Assembly (NCBI GenBank): GCA_051006515.1
Contig: JBPCTD010000050.1
Coordinates: 1 to 8,696, forward strand
Reading direction: 5' to 3'
Length of the DNA stretch: 8,696 nt
From: ZLKRG08 sp051006515
GTDB taxonomy: Bacteria; Actinomycetota; Actinomycetes; Nanopelagicales; Nanopelagicaceae
This document shows positions 5,688-8,696 of the stretch, one piece after another (the first letter of the stretch is position 1; every line of letters starts with the position of its first letter). Both the position numbers and the translations under genes were made by a program. Below the pieces are notes generated by a model, which saw only the letters and a list, made by a program, of their open reading frames with translations, had not been told where the DNA came from and searched no databases.

Positions 5688-6290
5688 ATGACTAGCAAAG
5701 CATTTCGCTTCAATACTCATGAGTTACCTCGTAGAGCGGGGGAGATGAAGGAGTATCACTTAACAATTGATTTAGAAGAAGCGATCGGCATTGATGTAAT
5801 TTCGGTTCCTAAAGGGCCGTTGGAGATTGATTTGCGTTTAGAGTCAGTATCTGAAGGGGTGTTGGTAACTGGTGAATTCGAAGTTACTGCGCAAGGAGAA
5901 TGTATCCGCTGTCTAGAACCAATCGAATTAAAGTTAGAGAAAAACTTTCAAGAGCTGTACGCATATAAAGCGGTCAAATCTAGTAAGGATTCTAGTAAGG
6001 ATTCTAAGAAGCAATCTAATAGGGATTCCAACAAGGAAATTGAAAAGGAAATTGAAGAGGAAGACGATACCGATCAGCTTTTAATGGACGGCGATTACAT
6101 CAATCTGGAAGCGCCTATAAGAGATGCGATCGTCTTATCTTTACCTATAAATCCACTCTGCGCTGAAGATTGCGAAGGTCTCTGTCCAGATTGCGGCCAG
6201 AATTGGCGCGACCTACCTGAGGACCATTCTCACGAACAGATTGATGCGCGCTGGTCTGGCCTCAAGGGGCTACTTGAGCCTGAGAAGTAA
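5688..6290 (+). CDS. DUF177 (YceD-family) protein, partner of bL32
   Basis: A 200-residue DUF177/YceD protein. The family sits almost invariably next to rpmF and has been linked to 23S rRNA and 50S maturation; the exact mechanism is not settled. The start fits the family: FRFNTHELPRRAGEM (6-20) is the usual opening, followed by IDVISVPKGPLEIDLRLESV (35-54) and GVLVTGEFEV (57-66). Cysteines come as C72-x2-C75 (ECIRCLEPIE) and as Cys158, Cys162, Cys166, Cys169 in NPLCAEDCEGLCPDCGQNW, which look like metal-binding knuckles. Between them residues 98-125 form a seven-fold four-residue repeat (SSKD, SSKD, SKKQ, SNRD, SNKE, IEKE, IEEE) followed by acidic DDTD. This linker is unusually long and low in complexity. 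SD for the ATG is poor (AGGG at 5671, AAGAG immediately before). rpmF follows after 75 bp. Confidence 0.9.
   Translation: MTSKAFRFNTHELPRRAGEMKEYHLTIDLEEAIGIDVISVPKGPLEIDLRLESVSEGVLVTGEFEVTAQGECIRCLEPIELKLEKNFQELYAYKAVKSSKDSSKDSKKQSNRDSNKEIEKEIEEEDDTDQLLMDGDYINLEAPIRDAIVLSLPINPLCAEDCEGLCPDCGQNWRDLPEDHSHEQIDARWSGLKGLLEPEK
5979..6062 (+). repeat. seven-unit 12-bp tandem repeat inside the DUF177 gene
   Basis: Units in order: TCTAGTAAGGAT twice (identical), TCTAAGAAGCAA, TCTAATAGGGAT, TCCAACAAGGAA, ATTGAAAAGGAA, ATTGAAGAGGAA. The period is exactly four codons, so unit gain or loss keeps the frame. Repeats decay towards the 3' end, with the freshest copies at the 5' side. Confidence 0.85.
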
Positions 6291-6296
6291 CTCGAT

Positions 6297-6325
6297 TTCA
6301 CTAATTTCCTCAGTTAGGCGATAAT
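6297..6325 (+). promoter_or_regulatory. candidate promoter for rpmF-rnc
   Basis: In the 75-bp gap after the DUF177 gene, TTCACT (6297-6302), a 17-bp spacer and GATAAT (6320-6325) match the sigma-70-type -35 and -10 at 4/6 and 5/6. Transcription would begin near 6332, leaving a leader of about 34 nt that contains the strong SD of rpmF. The gap is long compared with its neighbours, which supports a site here, but no start has been mapped. Confidence 0.4.
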
Positions 6326-6365
6326 TCGGTGCTCGCAAGAGTTTCACCAATCAAGGAGTAGAGAA

Positions 6366-6539
6366 GTGCCAGTACCAAAGCGAAAGATGTCACGTTCAAA
6401 GACACGTTCACGTCGTAGCCAATGGAAGACCACTGCTGCAGCAATCTCTACCTGCGCACAGTGCCAACAGCCAAAGTTGCAACACACTGCTTGCCCAACT
6501 TGCGGTACTTATAACCGTCGCCAAGTCGTCGAGGTTTAA
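6366..6539 (+). CDS. rpmF: 50S ribosomal protein bL32
   Basis: A 57-residue ribosomal protein with a GTG start. The N-terminus MPVPKRKMSRSKTRSRRSQW (start codon read as Met) is the classic bL32 basic tail, and the C-terminal part is a zinc ribbon with Cys30, Cys33, Cys43 and Cys46 in STCAQCQQPK and TACPTCGTYN. All four ligands are present, so it is the zinc-binding form, like the bL28 on the other side of the window. AAGGAG (6353-6358) lies 7 bp upstream of the GTG, the best SD in this part of the operon, which suits a highly expressed protein. The DUF177-rpmF pair is conserved across bacteria; rnc follows after only 4 bp. Confidence 0.96.
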   Translation: MPVPKRKMSRSKTRSRRSQWKTTAAAISTCAQCQQPKLQHTACPTCGTYNRRQVVEV

Positions 6540-6543
6540 ATAA

Positions 6544-7221
6544 ATGTTCGCGCAACTTACGGCGCGACTTGGCTTAGATATAAGACAAGAGCTTCTTCAA
6601 CTAGCTTTTACTCATCGTTCATTTGCATACGAAAATGGGCTTACTGAAACCAACGAGCGTCTGGAATTTTTAGGCGACTCTGTTCTTGGTCTAGTTGTGA
6701 CTGAAGAGCTCTATAACAAATACCCAGATTTAGATGAATCAAGGCTTTCGCCACTGCGCTCTGGAATTGTAAACATGAGAGCGCTCGCAGATATTGCACG
6801 TGAACTTGAACTTGGTCAGTACATTCGTATAGGTAAAGGCGAAGAGTTAACTGGTGGCAGAGATAAGAATTCATTGCTTGCCGATTCATTAGAAGCTTTG
6901 ATCGGTGCCATTTATTTAAGTCACGGTTTTGCTGAAAGCCAGAGAGTGGTTCGAAACCTAATTGGTTCCACTTTAGAAAGCGCCATGTCTAAAGGCGCTG
7001 GTTTAGATGGAAAGACTGCGCTTCAAGAATTAGCTGCATCACGGAAATTATCAGCACCAGAATATCAAGTGACTGAATCGGGCCCTGATCACGACAAGAC
7101 ATTTGTGGCCACTGCTGTTGTCGGTGGCGTTGCTGTAGCAAGTGGCGAAGGAAAGAGTAAGCGCGAAGCAGAGCAGATTGCCGCACGTATTGCTTACGAT
7201 AAGTTGGCTTCAACAAATTAA
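6544..7221 (+). CDS. rnc: ribonuclease III
   Basis: RNase III cuts double-stranded RNA and processes the rRNA precursor and some mRNAs; it works as a dimer. This 225-residue protein has the catalytic domain first, with the signature NERLEFLGDSVL (37-48), including acidic residues Glu41 and Asp45, and the second acidic pair Asp114 and Glu117 in LADSLEALIGAIYL (112-125). A double-stranded-RNA-binding domain follows at about 155-224: GKTALQELAA (156-165), a three-stranded segment, and GEGKSKREAEQIAARIAYDKL (201-221). Length is typical. The ATG at 6544 is 4 bp after the rpmF stop; GAGG (6531-6534) in the end of rpmF can serve as SD, so expression is tied to rpmF. The rpmF-rnc-mutM-smc order is the normal actinobacterial one. 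Confidence 0.96.
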   Translation: MFAQLTARLGLDIRQELLQLAFTHRSFAYENGLTETNERLEFLGDSVLGLVVTEELYNKYPDLDESRLSPLRSGIVNMRALADIARELELGQYIRIGKGEELTGGRDKNSLLADSLEALIGAIYLSHGFAESQRVVRNLIGSTLESAMSKGAGLDGKTALQELAASRKLSAPEYQVTESGPDHDKTFVATAVVGGVAVASGEGKSKREAEQIAARIAYDKLASTN

Positions 7222-7242
7222 CTAAATTAAGAGAATTACTAA

Positions 7243-8076
7243 ATGCCTGAATTACCTGAGGTAGAGACCGTAAGAGCTGGTCTGGAAAAGTATGTTGTCG
7301 GTAAGAAAATCACTGCAATAAAGCAATTACATCCACGTGCCTTAAGAGCAGAATCATTATCTACATTAAATATTTTCAAGGACTCAAAAATTAAAGCGGT
7401 AAAGCGGCGTGGCAAGTTCATGTGGCTGGAATTCAATCGGCCAGAAGTTCTGGTTGCCCATTTAGGCATGAGCGGACAATTCAAAATCCAGAAGGTGGGA
7501 AGTGAATTTGAGAGCCACCTACGCGCCAATTTCACGCTCTCAAATGGTAAAGAGATGAGATTTATTGATCAAAGAACTTTTGGTTGGTTAGCAGTAGATT
7601 TACTTGAAGATGGGATTCCAAATTTAGTTTCACACGTAGCTAGAGATCCCTTTGATCCTCACTTTGATAAACGTGCCGTGGTTAAGGAGATTGCACGAAG
7701 AAAGGGTGAAATTAAAAAAGTTTTGCTTGATCAAAAGGTAATTAGTGGGGTTGGCAATATTTACGCCGATGAAGCGCTTTGGAGAGCAAAGATTCATCCT
7801 GAATCAATTGCTTGCGAATTGACCAGCACTCAGATCCTTAATGTGATTACCGCTGCGACAAAAGTTATGCAGAGAGCACTTGCTGCTGGCGGGACTAGTT
7901 TTGATGAGCTTTATATAAATGTGAACGGCGAGAGCGGTTATTTTGAAAGATCACTAGCAGTTTATGGCCGGGAAGGTGAGCCGTGTCGCAGAACTCCTAG
8001 ATGTGACGCAGAAATTATCAGAATTGCCTTCGCTAACCGCTCGTCGCGGCTCTGTCCTGGGTGCCAAACCCGATAG
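7243..8076 (+). CDS. mutM: formamidopyrimidine-DNA glycosylase (Fpg/MutM)
   Basis: Fpg removes 8-oxoguanine and formamidopyrimidines from DNA and then cleaves the abasic site by beta,delta-elimination. The 277-residue protein begins MPELPEVETVRAGL with the catalytic Pro2 and Glu3. Lys58 (RRGKF, 55-59) is the conserved catalytic lysine, HLGMSGQF (73-80) contains the Met that fills the gap left by the flipped base, and DQRTFGW (109-115) carries the Arg and Phe wedge residues. The helix-two-turn-helix has ISGVGNIYADEALW (167-180). The C-terminal zinc finger uses Cys248, Cys253, Cys271 and Cys274, with Arg266 in ANRSS. Its first pair is spaced C-x4-C instead of C-x2-C as in E. coli, a variant also found in other bacterial Fpg proteins. 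The ATG is 21 bp after rnc, with AAGAGA as a weak SD. smc follows after 9 bp. Confidence 0.95.
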   Translation: MPELPEVETVRAGLEKYVVGKKITAIKQLHPRALRAESLSTLNIFKDSKIKAVKRRGKFMWLEFNRPEVLVAHLGMSGQFKIQKVGSEFESHLRANFTLSNGKEMRFIDQRTFGWLAVDLLEDGIPNLVSHVARDPFDPHFDKRAVVKEIARRKGEIKKVLLDQKVISGVGNIYADEALWRAKIHPESIACELTSTQILNVITAATKVMQRALAAGGTSFDELYINVNGESGYFERSLAVYGREGEPCRRTPRCDAEIIRIAFANRSSRLCPGCQTR

Positions 8077-8085
8077 GTTTTCCGC

Positions 8086-8696
8086 GTGTATTTAAAGAGT
8101 CTGACCATCAAGGGCTTTAAGTCCTTCGCTTCGTCGACGACTCTACTTCTAGAACCGGGTATCACCTGCGTGGTCGGGCCAAATGGTTCAGGTAAATCCA
8201 ACGTGGTTGATGCAATCAGTTGGGTAATGGGTGAACAAGGTGCGAAATCTCTTCGTGGCGGCAAGATGGAAGATGTCATCTTCGCCGGAACTTCTGGTCG
8301 CGCACCACTTGGTCGCGCAGAAGTTTCATTAACAATTGATAATTCTGACGGTTCACTTCCGATTGAATATAGCGAAGTTACGATTTCCAGAATTCTTTTT
8401 AGAAATGGTCAGAGCGAATATCAAATCAATGGCGAAGGAGCAAGACTTCTAGATATCCAAGAATTGCTCTCTGATTCCGGTATCGGTCGCGAAATGCACG
8501 TGATTGTGGGTCAGGGACAGCTTGACGCAATTTTGATGGCGACTCCAGAAGAGCGCAGAGCATTTATTGAAGAAGCTGCAGGAGTCTTGAAACATCGTAA
8601 GCGCAAAGAGAAAGCGCTACGAAAGCTTGATTCGATGCAAGCCAACATGGCACGTGTCCAAGATTTAACGGTAGAACTTCGCCGCCAACTTAAACC
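8086..8696 (+). CDS. smc: chromosome segregation ATPase SMC, N-terminal part (cut by window end)
   Basis: SMC dimers with ScpA and ScpB load on the chromosome and extrude loops so that sister chromosomes separate. Only the first 203 codons are in the window; the frame is open to the right edge. The start is a GTG at 8086, with AGG (8075-8077) inside the mutM stop region as SD. The product begins MYLKSLTIKGFKSF (start codon read as Met), has Walker A GPNGSGKSN at 31-39, then WVMGEQGAKSLRGGKMEDVI (46-65) and FAGTSGRAP (66-74). The Q-loop region is HVIVGQGQLDAIL (138-150), followed by PEERRAFIEEAAGVLKHRKR (154-173), where the coiled coil begins. These are diagnostic of the SMC head. The rest, including the hinge and C-terminal head, lies outside the window. 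Confidence 0.96.
   Translation, partial: MYLKSLTIKGFKSFASSTTLLLEPGITCVVGPNGSGKSNVVDAISWVMGEQGAKSLRGGKMEDVIFAGTSGRAPLGRAEVSLTIDNSDGSLPIEYSEVTISRILFRNGQSEYQINGEGARLLDIQELLSDSGIGREMHVIVGQGQLDAILMATPEERRAFIEEAAGVLKHRKRKEKALRKLDSMQANMARVQDLTVELRRQLK

Noticed and set aside
6280..6313. CTGAG/CTCAG inverted repeat after the DUF177 gene as a terminator
   Set aside because: Only 5 bp with a 24-nt loop and no T-tract.
7984..8067. Altered zinc-finger spacing in MutM (C-x4-C instead of C-x2-C)
   Set aside because: This spacing also occurs in other bacterial Fpg proteins, and all other catalytic residues are present.

Overview
The window is an ordinary but informative stretch of core chromosome from a low-GC actinobacterium. 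The order recG - rsmD - coaD - sepIVA-like - DUF177 - rpmF - rnc - mutM - smc, with a divergent rpmB just upstream and the tail of a thiL-like gene before that, is the conserved actinobacterial arrangement (compare the recG/thiL and sepIVA/rnc/fpg/smc regions of Mycobacterium tuberculosis). A SepIVA-type division protein is itself an actinobacterial marker. The AT-leaning codons (many TTA, AAT, AAA, GAA), short spacers and compact genes suggest a streamlined lineage such as freshwater Nanopelagicales (acI: Planktophila/Nanopelagicus). The lineage is inferred from gene order and composition; no marker phylogeny was done.

Layout. Positions 1-81 hold the C-terminus of a protein that matches the end of thiamine-monophosphate kinase. 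Positions 114-1586 encode a nitronate-monooxygenase-like flavoprotein. The rpmB gene (bL28, minus strand, GTG start at 1703) runs head-on into it, and the two coding regions overlap by 72 bp. Between rpmB and recG lies a 220-bp divergent intergenic region with a 9-bp tandem repeat that includes the rpmB Shine-Dalgarno, several short hairpins, and a palindrome across the recG start. From about 1924/1930 to the right edge all genes are on the plus strand with gaps of -1 to about 75 bp: recG, rsmD, coaD, sepIVA-like, DUF177, rpmF, rnc, mutM and smc (cut by the window end).

Functions. The right-hand cluster combines DNA repair (RecG, MutM), rRNA modification and processing (RsmD, RNase III), a ribosomal protein with its usual DUF177 partner (bL32), coenzyme A synthesis (CoaD), division or envelope growth (SepIVA-like) and chromosome organisation (SMC). 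It looks like one or a few overlapping transcription units, possibly with internal promoters before DUF177 and rpmF.

I found no phage, CRISPR, defence, toxin or insertion-sequence genes and no clearly new multi-gene system. The points worth a second look are small: the convergent 3' overlap with a candidate rpmB terminator inside the opposing gene, the SD-containing tandem repeat, a 7-unit 12-bp minisatellite inside the DUF177 gene, a strongly shortened SepIVA, and the dyad at the recG start.
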